From: Magnetococcales bacterium
GTDB taxonomy: Bacteria; Pseudomonadota; Magnetococcia; Magnetococcales; Magnetaquicoccaceae
Direction: 5' to 3'
NCBI GenBank assembly: GCA_011089965.1
Contig: JAANAU010000001.1
Coordinates: 186,001 to 250,000, forward strand
DNA length: 64,000 nt
Positions 1 through 8,133 of this stretch are shown here, piece after piece. How positions within the stretch are numbered: position 1 is the first letter of the stretch; every line of letters starts with the position of its first letter. The translations under genes were made by a program, and so were the position numbers. The notes below the pieces were generated by a model that was not told the DNA's origin, did no database searches, and saw nothing but the letters and a program-made list of their open reading frames with translations.

Positions 1-2
1 AC

Positions 3-1097
3 ACCCCAACCGGGCTGTCCATCACCCTGGACCAGTTGCGCGGGGCATCGATTCTCGTGGTCGAGGATAACGAGATCAACCAGCAGGTGGCTCTGGAGAT
101 CTTGAGCCAGTGGGGCATGACCGTGACTTTGGCTGGCGATGGTCAGATGGCGGTTCGGGAGGTCGCCAACGCCCGACAACCTTTTGCCATGATCTTCATG
201 GATGTACAGATGCCGGTCATGGATGGGTATCAGGCCACACAGGCCATTCGTCAACTGCCCCGGGGACGCGACATCCCGATCATTGCCATGACCGCCCATG
301 CCATGTCCGGAGATCGGGAACGCAGCCTGGCCGAAGGGATGAACGATCATCTGGTCAAACCCATCGACGTGGAGCTGCTGAAAGCGTGCCTGTTGCGGTG
401 GATCAAACCCTCTGGTGACCAGCCTGTTGCCCTTTCACATGCCCAGATTACGCAGGAACCTTCCGACCTGCGCCTGCCCGCCATATTGCCAGGGATTGAT
501 CTGGATAGCGCCCTGCGTCGTTTGGGGGGCAATCATGCCCTGTTGATCAAACTGCTGATCGATTTCTGTCGCGCCCATGGTGATTCCGGAGAACGTTTGC
601 GTGCATTCCTGGCCAAAGAAGAGATCGAACCCATGCGTCGGCTGCTGCACACCCTTGGCGGGATGACCGGCAATCTGGCTGCACGCACTCTGCATGAGAC
701 CATCCAGACATTGCACGACGCCATCAAGCAGGGAAAAAACAGCTCTTCCATGGAGCCATTACTGGATCGTTTTGATCAGGACTTGCGTATTGTCCTGGAA
801 TCGGCTTTCCTGCTGGAAAGGATGTTCGTGACATCCCCCATGCCTGATGATTCCGCATTGCCGGAACATGATCCGGATCCAGACGTGGTTGTTCCACTGC
901 TTGTCGAGGCCATGGATCAATTGCGTTCCAACAATCTGGCGGTAAAACGGTTGATTCCGCTGATCCGTGAGGCTCTGCCGGGATCGCGTTTCCAGAATGC
1001 GTTGCACACTGTGGAAACAAGTGTGCATCGACTCGATTTTGCCGCTGCCATCCCTTCCCTGGAGGCGATTGTCCAGGCGCTGGTCCCGAACGTATAA
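3..1097 (+). CDS. Hybrid histidine kinase, C-terminal part (receiver plus Hpt), cut by window edge
   Basis: The reading frame is open to the left edge, and the residues before the receiver (ITLDQLRGASILVVEDN) look like the usual linker after a kinase core, so this is probably the tail of a hybrid sensor kinase. The receiver has the acidic pair in VVEDN, the phospho-acceptor Asp in FMDVQMP (codon at 201) and the Lys in HLVKPID. It is followed by an Hpt domain with its candidate phospho-His in LLHTLGG (codon at 648). Most Hpt domains have HTLKG there; here the Lys is Gly. About 100 further residues have no recognised domain. An internal TTG at 36 could start a free receiver-Hpt protein, but I see no good ribosome site. 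The next gene, also a receiver protein, begins 15 bp downstream, so the two may form one phosphorelay. Confidence 0.8.
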   Translation, partial: TPTGLSITLDQLRGASILVVEDNEINQQVALEILSQWGMTVTLAGDGQMAVREVANARQPFAMIFMDVQMPVMDGYQATQAIRQLPRGRDIPIIAMTAHAMSGDRERSLAEGMNDHLVKPIDVELLKACLLRWIKPSGDQPVALSHAQITQEPSDLRLPAILPGIDLDSALRRLGGNHALLIKLLIDFCRAHGDSGERLRAFLAKEEIEPMRRLLHTLGGMTGNLAARTLHETIQTLHDAIKQGKNSSSMEPLLDRFDQDLRIVLESAFLLERMFVTSPMPDDSALPEHDPDPDVVVPLLVEAMDQLRSNNLAVKRLIPLIREALPGSRFQNALHTVETSVHRLDFAAAIPSLEAIVQALVPNV

Positions 1098-1112
1098 CGA
1101 TGGGTGATAGGC

Positions 1113-2045
1113 ATGAAAAAAAGTCGTGAACAACCGGTTGTCCTGATCGTGGATGATGAGCCGATCAATATCGAGGTGTTGGAAGAGATTCTGCGTCATG
1201 ACTATGTGGTGCTGTTTGCCACGGATGGCAGAATGGCCCTGGAGATGGCCATTGCCCAATCACCGGACTTGATTCTGCTCGACATCATGATGCCGGTGAT
1301 GGATGGGCACGCAGTCTGTCGTCAGCTCAAATCCGATGAACGAACGCGGGCCATTCCGGTGGTATTTGTGACCGCCATGTGCGGCAAAGAGGACATTGTC
1401 GAAGGGTTGCGGCTGGGAGCCTACTACTACCTGACCAAACCGGTCGATCCCCCGGCAATTCAAGCCGTGGTTGCTGCGGCCCTGCACGAATATGCCACCC
1501 ACCGCGCCCTGCGCGAAGAGGTCAAAAAGACCGCCAGCACGTTCGGATTGCTGGAGAGCTGTCGTTTTCGTTTTCGGACCATTGAGGAGGCCCGCTCGCT
1601 GGCCGTGCTGCTGGCCAACGCCTGTCCCGAGCCGGAAAAACGGGTTCTGGGATTGACAGAGCTGATGGTCAATGCCGTCGAGCATGGCAACCTGGGGATC
1701 ACCTATCAAGAAAAAAGCGCCTTGCACAAACATGGGGAGTGGGCATCAGAGGTGGAACGGCGGCTCAGCATGCCACACTATGCCACACGCAGCGCCACCA
1801 TCGAATTTGCCCGCGAAGGTGCCATCATCCATTTTCTGATTCGGGATCAGGGAGATGGATTTGATTGGCGCACCTTCATGAAGATCGATCCGGAACGGGC
1901 TTTTGACTCCCATGGCCGCGGGATCGCCATGGCCAACATGTTCAGCTTTGACGAGATCCGCTATCAGGGTAAAGGCAATGAGGTTGTGGCCACCCTTCAT
2001 CTGGAAGGGATGGTTGCATCCTGTGATCCATCAACCGACCTGTGA
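1113..2045 (+). CDS. Response regulator with C-terminal HATPase (anti-sigma-kinase-like) output
   Basis: The protein has an N-terminal receiver with the acidic pair in IVDDEP, phospho-Asp 57 in LLDIMMP and Lys in YLTKPVD. About 35 linker residues follow, then a GHKL ATPase of the RsbW/HATPase_c_2 type: N-box ELMVNAVEHGN and G-box-like DQGDGFDW and HGRGIAMA. There is no HisKA dimerisation helix or His box, so it is not a histidine kinase. Family knowledge suggests phosphorylation of the receiver gates an ATPase that phosphorylates or sequesters a partner, as in partner-switching systems. I chose ATG 1113 over GTG 1104 because no ribosome site favours the longer form. It follows the hybrid kinase tail by 15 bp. 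The last 15 bp overlap the 3' end of the convergent cobC-like gene. The partner protein is not in this window. Confidence 0.85.
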   Translation: MKKSREQPVVLIVDDEPINIEVLEEILRHDYVVLFATDGRMALEMAIAQSPDLILLDIMMPVMDGHAVCRQLKSDERTRAIPVVFVTAMCGKEDIVEGLRLGAYYYLTKPVDPPAIQAVVAAALHEYATHRALREEVKKTASTFGLLESCRFRFRTIEEARSLAVLLANACPEPEKRVLGLTELMVNAVEHGNLGITYQEKSALHKHGEWASEVERRLSMPHYATRSATIEFAREGAIIHFLIRDQGDGFDWRTFMKIDPERAFDSHGRGIAMANMFSFDEIRYQGKGNEVVATLHLEGMVASCDPSTDL

Positions 2046-2678
2046 TCCGGTGATGCCGGCAAAGACCAGCCTGGGCATGATGGTTTCCCCAATGCGATCC
2101 ACACGGATGCGCGCCAGAGAGGCATAGGGCACCGTGATACGGGACAGATGCTCCAAAGGGGTCAGAAGTACCAAACTGAGCAACACCCGGATGACCCCAC
2201 CGTGGGCAATGATCAGGATGCGTTCTCCATCGATACGGGTCATGGTGTCGTGCCAGATGGTGTGCAGGCGACTCTGGACATCACGCAGATGATCTCCGCC
2301 CGGCGGCGGATTCTCCAGAGGATTTTTCCAGAAACGGGTGAGCTGCTCACGATCTTCGGCCATGATTTCTGCAGAGGTCTTGCCTTCCCAGGCACCGAAA
2401 CTCATCTCACGCAGCCCTGGAATGATTTCCGTATGGATGTGCAGCTGTTGACCCAGGGAGGTGGCAAATTCGGCGCAGCGGCGCAATGGGGATGAGAGAA
2501 TCCGATCCCAGGGACCATGATCACGGGTGGTGGCCCACATGGCCTCCCACCCTTCCGGGGCCAGGGGATCATCCAGGGTGCCCCGGTATTTGACACCGCC
2601 CACTGGTGCCCCATGTCGCAAGAGGTCAATGACCAGACCGGTTTCGCCGGGACGATTTTTATAATCTGGAGGAATCAT
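2031..2678 (-). CDS. cobC: Histidine phosphatase family protein, probable alpha-ribazole-phosphate phosphatase (CobC-like)
   Basis: This 215-residue protein has the branch-2 phosphoglycerate-mutase fold signatures: the catalytic RHG in DLLRHGAP near the N-terminus, Arg in SSPLRRCAEF, Glu-rich REMSFGAWEG in the middle and the second catalytic His in IIAHGGVIR. CobC removes the 5'-phosphate from alpha-ribazole-5'-phosphate or from cobalamin-5'-phosphate in nucleotide-loop assembly. The family is broad, so the assignment rests on context: its ATG overlaps the TGA of the upstream cobT paralogue by 4 bp, which implies translational coupling. The CobU and CobS steps are encoded about 48 kb away. 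Without that neighbour it could only be called a histidine phosphatase. Confidence 0.8.
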   Translation of the reverse strand: MIPPDYKNRPGETGLVIDLLRHGAPVGGVKYRGTLDDPLAPEGWEAMWATTRDHGPWDRILSSPLRRCAEFATSLGQQLHIHTEIIPGLREMSFGAWEGKTSAEIMAEDREQLTRFWKNPLENPPPGGDHLRDVQSRLHTIWHDTMTRIDGERILIIAHGGVIRVLLSLVLLTPLEHLSRITVPYASLARIRVDRIGETIMPRLVFAGITGSQVG

Positions 2679-3706
2679 TGTGGCGGCGGCAATGTATGTT
2701 TCAGGAGTGAGCAGGCGGCACGGATGATCGGGAAAGCAGCCAGGGCACCGGTTCCTTCACCCAGACGCATATCCAGATGGAGCAAAGGGCGGCTGTTCAG
2801 ACTGCGAAAGATCGGATATTGACCAGGTTCAGCGGCGTGGTGTCCAAAAAACAACCAATTGTTGAGCGTAGGATGCAAGGTGGCTGCCACCAGGGCGGCC
2901 ACTGACGAACAGAAGCCATCCACAACGGCTGCCATGCCAACTTGACCACATGTGATGTACGCCCCGCACAGTGCAACCGTTTCATAGCCGCCCAGACGTC
3001 TGAGCACATCCAGCGGGTTGGAGAAGAAACGGGCATGGTGATCGACCGCCTCTTGAATCACTTGCGCCTTGACAGCCAGAGCTTCCGGGGAGATGCCGGA
3101 TCCAGGTCCGGCAATGGATTCCGGAGGAATCCCGAGCAGGGCACAGACCAGGGCGCCTGCGGAGGTGGTACGACCAGAACCCGCCTCGCCTCCGATGAAG
3201 AGCCGACATCCGGCCTGATCCGCACGCAGTACAGCATCGCGGCCTGCACCCAAGGCAGCGAAGAGCTGCTGTTCGCTCATGGCGGGGGTGGTGCGAAAAT
3301 CGGTTGTCCCTGGACCGATCCGTTGCTGGATCAAACCAGGCAGGGGTCCAGGATCACGGGCCAGCCCCAGATCCACCACCTCGTAGCGCAAACCCAGGCT
3401 GCGGGCCATGACGGCGCTGGCACTGGTTCCACGCAGGCAATTGCGCAACCACATGGGCGTGACATCTTCGGAGATCCCGGCCACGCCGGCATGGGCCACA
3501 CCATGATCGGCAAAAAAGAGGGTAATCTGGGCCGGGTCAGCCTCCGGATCCATGCGCTGACTCATGGCGGCCATGCGCACCGCGATCTCCTCCAAAGCAC
3601 CCAAGGCACCAGGAGGCCCGGACAAACGGGCAAAGTGGTCCTGTGCCGCCATGGCCATGGGCTTGGAGACCGTTTTGACCGGTTGATGCAGCCAAGAGGT
3701 GAACAC
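2675..3706 (-). CDS. cobT: CobT paralogue 1 (nicotinate-nucleotide:base phosphoribosyltransferase), divergent
   Basis: CobT transfers phosphoribose from nicotinate mononucleotide to the lower-ligand base of cobamides. The 343 residues align over their whole length with CobT: FFADHGVAHAGV near the N-terminus, a GGE-containing glycine loop in the middle, and MRLGEGTGA with the catalytic Glu at residue 317, the same number as in the Salmonella enzyme. Two regions differ from the second copy at 50933-51982. The GISPYPQSVT segment is shortened to GISEDVT, and GEMGIGNTTSA has become GEAGSGRTTSA. Both lie in parts that form the base and nucleotide site in the family, so a different base preference is possible (inference). 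It is coupled to the downstream phosphatase by a 4-bp overlap. No B12 riboswitch was seen upstream. Confidence 0.88.
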   Translation of the reverse strand: MFTSWLHQPVKTVSKPMAMAAQDHFARLSGPPGALGALEEIAVRMAAMSQRMDPEADPAQITLFFADHGVAHAGVAGISEDVTPMWLRNCLRGTSASAVMARSLGLRYEVVDLGLARDPGPLPGLIQQRIGPGTTDFRTTPAMSEQQLFAALGAGRDAVLRADQAGCRLFIGGEAGSGRTTSAGALVCALLGIPPESIAGPGSGISPEALAVKAQVIQEAVDHHARFFSNPLDVLRRLGGYETVALCGAYITCGQVGMAAVVDGFCSSVAALVAATLHPTLNNWLFFGHHAAEPGQYPIFRSLNSRPLLHLDMRLGEGTGALAAFPIIRAACSLLKHTLPPPQ

Positions 3707-3778
3707 GAAGCAACTCCAGCGAATCCGATCTGGAACATGAAAGGGAGATCTGCACGGGATATAATAGCGGCACTTCCT

Positions 3779-3811
3779 GAAAAAGGCCAGTGGTCACACA
3801 AAGGGCACTGG
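3779..3811 (-). terminator. Possible weak intrinsic terminator after ubiA
   Basis: Read on the minus strand, CCAGTG and CACTGG form a 6-bp stem around a 13-nt loop, followed by CC and a run of five T. It lies 16 bp beyond the ubiA stop codon and before the cobT paralogue on the same strand. The stem is short and the loop long, so termination would be partial. Confidence 0.35.
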
Positions 3812-3826
3812 GAGAGCAGCCCGGGA

Positions 3827-4699
3827 TCAAACACCCAGGATAAATCCAGCAAACACAATCCCTCCAAACCATTTGTTCGACAAAAAAGCGCGCAGGGCCA
3901 TCTCCGTGGCCCGATGACGAATCCGATGGAGTTGCCACAGACCGTGCAGCAGGGCGGTCAATACCAGAGCATCATAATAGCCGTTCAACGCCATTCGTTG
4001 GCCGATGATCCAGAGCAGCACCACCGTCACCAGATACAAGAGACCAATGGCCGCCAGATCGAAACGTCCAAAAAAGATCGCTGTGGAGTGGACGCCAACC
4101 TTCAGATCATCCGCACGATCCATCAAGGCGTAAATGGTATCAAATCCCATGGTCCAGGTGAGGGCTGCCAGAAACAACAGCCAGGTCTCCAGGGTCAGGG
4201 TCTGCGTCACCGCCACCCAGGCAATGGGCACCCCCCAGGCAAAAGCCATCCCCAAATGCAACTGTGGTACAGGAATGAACCGTTTGGCAAAAGGATAGGT
4301 CAAAGCGAGCAAAGCCCCGGCCACACAAAGGGCCAGGGACATGGGAGGCAACAACAAACCCAATACCAAGGCAACGGTCAATAAAAAAAACAACAAACGC
4401 CTGGCTGCCCCCAACGAAATGCGACCAGCGGCCAAAGGACGATTGCGGGTCCGGGTCACCAAAGGGTCGATGTCGCGGTCGGTGATGTCATTGGCAACAC
4501 ATCCCGCCGAACGCATCACAAAGGCCCCCAAAGAGAAAATCACCAACAATGACCATGAGGGACGGCCCTGGCTGGCCGCAGCCAATCCCCACAGTGCGGG
4601 CCACAACAACAGCCAGGTGCCAATCGGACGATCCGCCCGCATCAACAACAAAGACTCCCGCAGCCAGGGAATCGGCACATGCCCAATCCAGGTATTCAT
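3827..4699 (-). CDS. ubiA: 4-hydroxybenzoate polyprenyltransferase
   Basis: UbiA attaches the polyprenyl tail to 4-hydroxybenzoate in the inner membrane, the first membrane step of ubiquinone synthesis. The 290-residue protein is a multi-pass membrane protein with both Asp-rich prenyl-diphosphate/Mg motifs: NDITDRDID at residues 70-78 and DRADD at 194-198. The start is the ATG at 4699, which overlaps the ubiC stop as ATGA. A longer open frame upstream (to 4846) only runs antisense-like inside ubiC and lacks family similarity. Gene order ubiC-ubiA with coupling fits the pathway, because UbiC makes the substrate of UbiA. The length is normal for the family. Confidence 0.93.
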   Translation of the reverse strand: MNTWIGHVPIPWLRESLLLMRADRPIGTWLLLWPALWGLAAASQGRPSWSLLVIFSLGAFVMRSAGCVANDITDRDIDPLVTRTRNRPLAAGRISLGAARRLLFFLLTVALVLGLLLPPMSLALCVAGALLALTYPFAKRFIPVPQLHLGMAFAWGVPIAWVAVTQTLTLETWLLFLAALTWTMGFDTIYALMDRADDLKVGVHSTAIFFGRFDLAAIGLLYLVTVVLLWIIGQRMALNGYYDALVLTALLHGLWQLHRIRHRATEMALRAFLSNKWFGGIVFAGFILGV

Positions 4700-5271
4700 G
4701 ACGACAGATCCATCAAAAACAGTTCCACAATGCGCCCGCACACCTGACCTGTCACCAGGAAAAGCGAACGTCGTGCAACAAACACATGATCGGATTGAAA
4801 TCCTGCCCGCCTGGCCAATTCGGGCGCATGACAAGCGGCCAGACATACATGCAACCGTTCCACCGATGCATCACGGGCCAGAAACAACGTTCCCAACGGC
4901 TCCGCACCCTGTTCAACAGCCCGACGAATCTCCACAGAGAAGCTGGACAAGGCCAACTCGGAATGGGCAAACACCCAATCGTTGACCCCCAGAGTCAACC
5001 AGGCATGACGCACAAGCAGAGGTTGCGGCGCAGGCAGCCGATACTCCGGCCCCCAAACCTCCCCGTCATCCGCTTCCAAGGTGCCACAGGATTGATGCTC
5101 CAAACGCACCCGCGATGCAACTCCGGTCAGATCCTCCAAACGCCGGGTCAACGAATCCGTGCTGGCCAGCATCACCTGATAATGCCGGGCAATCGACAGA
5201 TCCGCCAATACGGGAAACGGGGATGGCGTCAACCAGGGGGTGATAAACTGCAAAGAAAAGGGCAACGACAT
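4696..5271 (-). CDS. ubiC: Chorismate lyase
   Basis: UbiC cleaves chorismate to 4-hydroxybenzoate and pyruvate, the entry step into ubiquinone synthesis, in the cytoplasm. The 191 residues fit the UbiC/chorismate pyruvate-lyase family in size and layout: SLTRRLED near residue 40, WVFAHSELAL with the conserved W-x-A-x-S pattern, then EPLGTLFL in the second half. UbiC is poorly conserved in sequence, so much of the weight comes from coupling to ubiA (4-bp overlap of stop and start). It is divergent from rsmE, with about 150 bp between the two starts that must hold both promoters. Confidence 0.85.
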   Translation of the reverse strand: MSLPFSLQFITPWLTPSPFPVLADLSIARHYQVMLASTDSLTRRLEDLTGVASRVRLEHQSCGTLEADDGEVWGPEYRLPAPQPLLVRHAWLTLGVNDWVFAHSELALSSFSVEIRRAVEQGAEPLGTLFLARDASVERLHVCLAACHAPELARRAGFQSDHVFVARRSLFLVTGQVCGRIVELFLMDLSS

Positions 5272-5421
5272 GGCTAGCCAGGGGCGTCAGTCCAAACCGG
5301 GTGGATGAGGGTTGCACGGCTGTGGTAAAAAGTATCCTGGATTGAGGCAACAGGGCAATGCACGCCAACATCTCTGGCATGCTGTCCAACGTTTTTTTTC
5401 TCCTTTCTTTCGATAATCGCC

Positions 5422-6162
5422 ATGACACCACGCATCCATGTACCGCAACTCTTGCAACAACATGCCCGCATTGCCCTGGATGACCATGAACGGCACCGGC
5501 TGCTGCGCACCCTGCGCCTGCATGTGGGAGATGCGATCATTCTGTTCAATGGCGACTCCGGCGCATGGCAGGCGCGCATTGTCGAAACCGGTCCACCCTT
5601 GCAGGTCGAACTGGTCGCTCGCATACCGGATGCCCGTGACGCCGCACTCGCCGTCACCCTGATTCTGGGATTGACCAAAAGCGGTGCGATTGAGCTGGCC
5701 GTGCAGAAGGCGGTCGAGTGTGGGGTTGCACGTCTGATCCCCCTTTTGACCCGTTACGGGGTGAGCCGTCCGGATGCCAGACAAAGCGAAAACAAATCCC
5801 GACGCCTGCAACGGATTGTCATCGAGGCTGCCCAACAATGTGGCCGCACCCGGGTTCCGGAGATCCTCGAACCCGCGACCTGGCATGACTTGCCCGGCTT
5901 GCTGGATCCAGGACCGCGCCTTTTGTTCTGGGAAGAGGCCGAAGATGTGCAGGCGGTCCGATTGCGCACGCTGCCCCATCCGGGAGCGGCGGTCACACTG
6001 CTGATCGGGCCGGAAGGGGGACTGACAGCAGAAGAGGTAACCCATGCGCAAGAACAGATGGGGTTTGTGACGGTCTCATTGGGACCGCGCATCCTGCGAG
6101 CCGAAACAGCGGCCATGGTCACGGTGGCTGCCTGTCAACTGTTGTGGGGAGACATGGGATGA
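5422..6162 (+). CDS. rsmE: 16S rRNA (uracil-1498-N3)-methyltransferase
   Basis: RsmE methylates U1498 of 16S rRNA in the assembled small subunit using S-adenosylmethionine. The 246-residue protein has an N-terminal PUA-like part (HHxR-like region HERHRLLRTLRLHVGD) and the SPOUT methyltransferase C-terminus with the knot motifs LLIGPEGGLTAEEV and LGPRILRAETAAMV. The second motif carries the usual LG.RILR.ETA signature. The ATG at 5422 is the first in frame. It is the first gene of a plus-strand run; its TGA overlaps the apbE ATG by 4 bp, although the two functions are unrelated. Confidence 0.95.
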   Translation: MTPRIHVPQLLQQHARIALDDHERHRLLRTLRLHVGDAIILFNGDSGAWQARIVETGPPLQVELVARIPDARDAALAVTLILGLTKSGAIELAVQKAVECGVARLIPLLTRYGVSRPDARQSENKSRRLQRIVIEAAQQCGRTRVPEILEPATWHDLPGLLDPGPRLLFWEEAEDVQAVRLRTLPHPGAAVTLLIGPEGGLTAEEVTHAQEQMGFVTVSLGPRILRAETAAMVTVAACQLLWGDMG

Positions 6163-7199
6163 ACAACTGGCGTGCCTGGGCCGGACTGCTTGCAATCTCT
6201 GGATTATGCGTGCTGTGGCTCCTGGGCAGCCCGCGTCAAGAGCAGGAGGCAACCCTCTCCGAAACCCGTCTGCTCATGGGCACCCTGGTCTCGATCACCA
6301 CCTGGGGTCACACAGAAGATGAATCAACCCGCGTCATGGAGTTGGCCTTTGCAGAGATTGACCGGGTGGAAGCCATGATGAGCCGTTTTCTGCCTGCAAG
6401 TGCCGTAACGCACCTCAACAACGCACCGCGCGGAGAGAAGATCTCCGCACTTCCCACGGAACTGCTCCAGCTCATCCGCCAGGGACTTGAGATCGGGCAG
6501 ATGAGCAAAGGTGCCTTCGATATCGGCCTGGCACCGTTATCCGATCTGTGGGGATTTTCCCGGGAACCGCCACCCGAAGCCCCGCCACCTGCATCCGATC
6601 TACAGCACTGGTTGACGTTGCGCGCCAACCTGCCAGATGCCGCCATCGAGATCACGCCGGATCACCAGCTTCGACTGGCCAATGCAGCGGTAGGGTTGGA
6701 TCTGGGTGGCATTGCCAAAGGCTATGCCGTGGATCGGGCCATGGAGACTCTGTTGGCCAACGGTGTCACCAATGCCTTGATCAATGCCGGAGGAGATATG
6801 CGCCTGGCCGGTTCCAAAGGGGACAAACCCTGGCACATCGGTCTGCGTGACCCGCGTCAACCAAACGGAGTGGTGGCGGTCATGGATATCCACAAGGCGC
6901 GGGCGATCTCAACTTCGGGTGACTATGAACGGTTCTTTCTGGCCAACGGGGTGCGTTATCACCACATCCTGGATCCCAAAACCGCAGCTCCGGCCCGTTC
7001 CGGACTGATCTCGGTGACCGTTCAGGCTACCGATTCAATGACCGCCGACGCCTTGAGTACCAGCCTGTTCGTGCTGGGCGAACAGGAAGGATTGAAACTG
7101 TTGCAACGCTTTCCCGACTGCGAGGCATTGTTGATCCGTGAAGATGGCAGTATGGTGCAAACCTCAGGATTCATCGCCACCCGGAGCAGATCTCCATGA
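6159..7199 (+). CDS. apbE: FAD:protein FMN transferase (ApbE)
   Basis: ApbE splits FAD and attaches FMN covalently to Thr or Ser of extracytoplasmic redox proteins such as the Rnf/Nqr subunits and FMN-binding domain proteins. The 346-residue product starts with an uncleaved-looking membrane segment (residues 5-20; no convincing lipobox), then MGTLVSITTWG, the FAD/Mg site DLGGIAKGYAVDRA, NAGGDMRLAG and the C-terminal DSMTADALSTSLFVLG, all typical. The start is ATG 6159, overlapping the rsmE stop as ATGA; the GTG 15 bp earlier is less likely. It overlaps the NusG domain II gene by 4 bp. That neighbour and the Gx transporter often accompany apbE in flavinylation loci. Confidence 0.95.
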   Translation: MNNWRAWAGLLAISGLCVLWLLGSPRQEQEATLSETRLLMGTLVSITTWGHTEDESTRVMELAFAEIDRVEAMMSRFLPASAVTHLNNAPRGEKISALPTELLQLIRQGLEIGQMSKGAFDIGLAPLSDLWGFSREPPPEAPPPASDLQHWLTLRANLPDAAIEITPDHQLRLANAAVGLDLGGIAKGYAVDRAMETLLANGVTNALINAGGDMRLAGSKGDKPWHIGLRDPRQPNGVVAVMDIHKARAISTSGDYERFFLANGVRYHHILDPKTAAPARSGLISVTVQATDSMTADALSTSLFVLGEQEGLKLLQRFPDCEALLIREDGSMVQTSGFIATRSRSP

Positions 7200-7597
7200 G
7201 ACTTTTGACCTTGCTGGCACGCACCACCACGCCCGGGGATCGGGTCACCATGGCCCTCTCCGGCATGGCCATCGTCGGTCTGATGCTCTCCACCCGTGGC
7301 GATCCGGGACAACGCGGGGTCATTTACCGGGACAATCGACCGCTGATGACCCTGACCTTGAACCAGGACCAAAAAAAAGAGGTCTCCGGCAAACTGGGTG
7401 CAGTGACCATTCAGGTGGAACAGGGACGGATCCGACTGGTGGAATACAACAGCCCGCGCCTGATCGGCACCCGTACCGGCTGGATTCAGGAAGTGGGACA
7501 GATCAGCGCCTGTGTGCCGTGCGGTATCCTGATCAAGGTGGAAGGGGCACGACCCAAACAGCCACCAACCGTCGAATTTGACGCGGTGAGTCAATGA
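7196..7597 (+). CDS. NusG domain II-containing protein
   Basis: The 133-residue protein has one hydrophobic segment near residues 18-31 (VTMALSGMAIVGLMLS) and a small beta domain resembling the insertion domain II of some NusG proteins (VTIQVEQGRIRLVEYNSPRLIGTRTGWIQEVGQISACVPCGILIKVEG). The ACVPCG pair of cysteines is notable. Proteins of this family commonly sit beside apbE and the Gx transporter and are thought to belong to extracytoplasmic flavinylated electron-transfer systems; their exact role is not settled. Start and stop overlap both neighbours by 4 bp, which indicates one transcript. No FMN-binding domain protein, the usual ApbE target, is in the window. Confidence 0.8.
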   Translation: MRLLTLLARTTTPGDRVTMALSGMAIVGLMLSTRGDPGQRGVIYRDNRPLMTLTLNQDQKKEVSGKLGAVTIQVEQGRIRLVEYNSPRLIGTRTGWIQEVGQISACVPCGILIKVEGARPKQPPTVEFDAVSQ

Positions 7598-8133
7598 ATG
7601 GGCATTTGACGTTGTCACCTTTGCGTCAGGATCTGCTGATTGCCTATCTGACTGCGGCTGCCGTGGTGGCCCATCTGCTGGAGGCTGCCCTGCCCGGAGC
7701 CGGTCCCTGGTTCAAACCGGGCGTAGCGAATGTGTTTGCTTTGGTCGCATTCTTGCGTCTGGGTTGGAAAGCGGCAGCGGCTGTGACCCTGTTGCGCATT
7801 CTGACCAGCTCCATGGCCTTGGGGATGCTGTTCACCCCTGGATTCTGGTTGAGTCTGGCTGGAGGATGCGGAGCAATGGGCGCTTTGGCACTGCTGCGCC
7901 TGCTGCCCAACAGACTCTTGGGACCGGTGGGCATCTCGCTGTTGGCAGCCTTGGCCCACATGGCCGGACAGATCGTGATGGCCTGGGTGTGGATCATCGG
8001 CCATGCCGGAATCCTGTCGCTTCTCCCCTGGTTTCTGGCTGGATCCTGGTTCTCCGGGATCGTGAATGGCGTATTGACCTTTCTGGTATTGGAGCAACTT
8101 GATCGCCATCGCGATCTGCTGACTGCACCATGA
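7594..8133 (+). CDS. Gx transporter family integral membrane protein
   Basis: The 179 residues form about five hydrophobic helices and match the family once named heptaprenyl diphosphate synthase component I, now Gx transporter. Typical pieces are PWFKPGVANVFALVAFLRLGWKAAAAVTLLRIL and the GM/LxxGG-rich helices after it. The family is related to small-substrate energy-coupling-type S components; a cofactor or flavin link is proposed from its association with apbE, but no substrate is established. It overlaps the NusG-II gene upstream and the tonB gene downstream by 4 bp each, so the four genes apbE to tonB are almost certainly co-transcribed. Confidence 0.82.
   Translation: MNGHLTLSPLRQDLLIAYLTAAAVVAHLLEAALPGAGPWFKPGVANVFALVAFLRLGWKAAAAVTLLRILTSSMALGMLFTPGFWLSLAGGCGAMGALALLRLLPNRLLGPVGISLLAALAHMAGQIVMAWVWIIGHAGILSLLPWFLAGSWFSGIVNGVLTFLVLEQLDRHRDLLTAP

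Noticed and set aside
2942-4384. A 480-codon open frame on the plus strand over cobT and ubiA
   Set aside because: It runs antisense to two clear genes; its product is rich in Gln, His, Gly and Arg without any fold pattern, as expected for a mirrored GC-rich frame.
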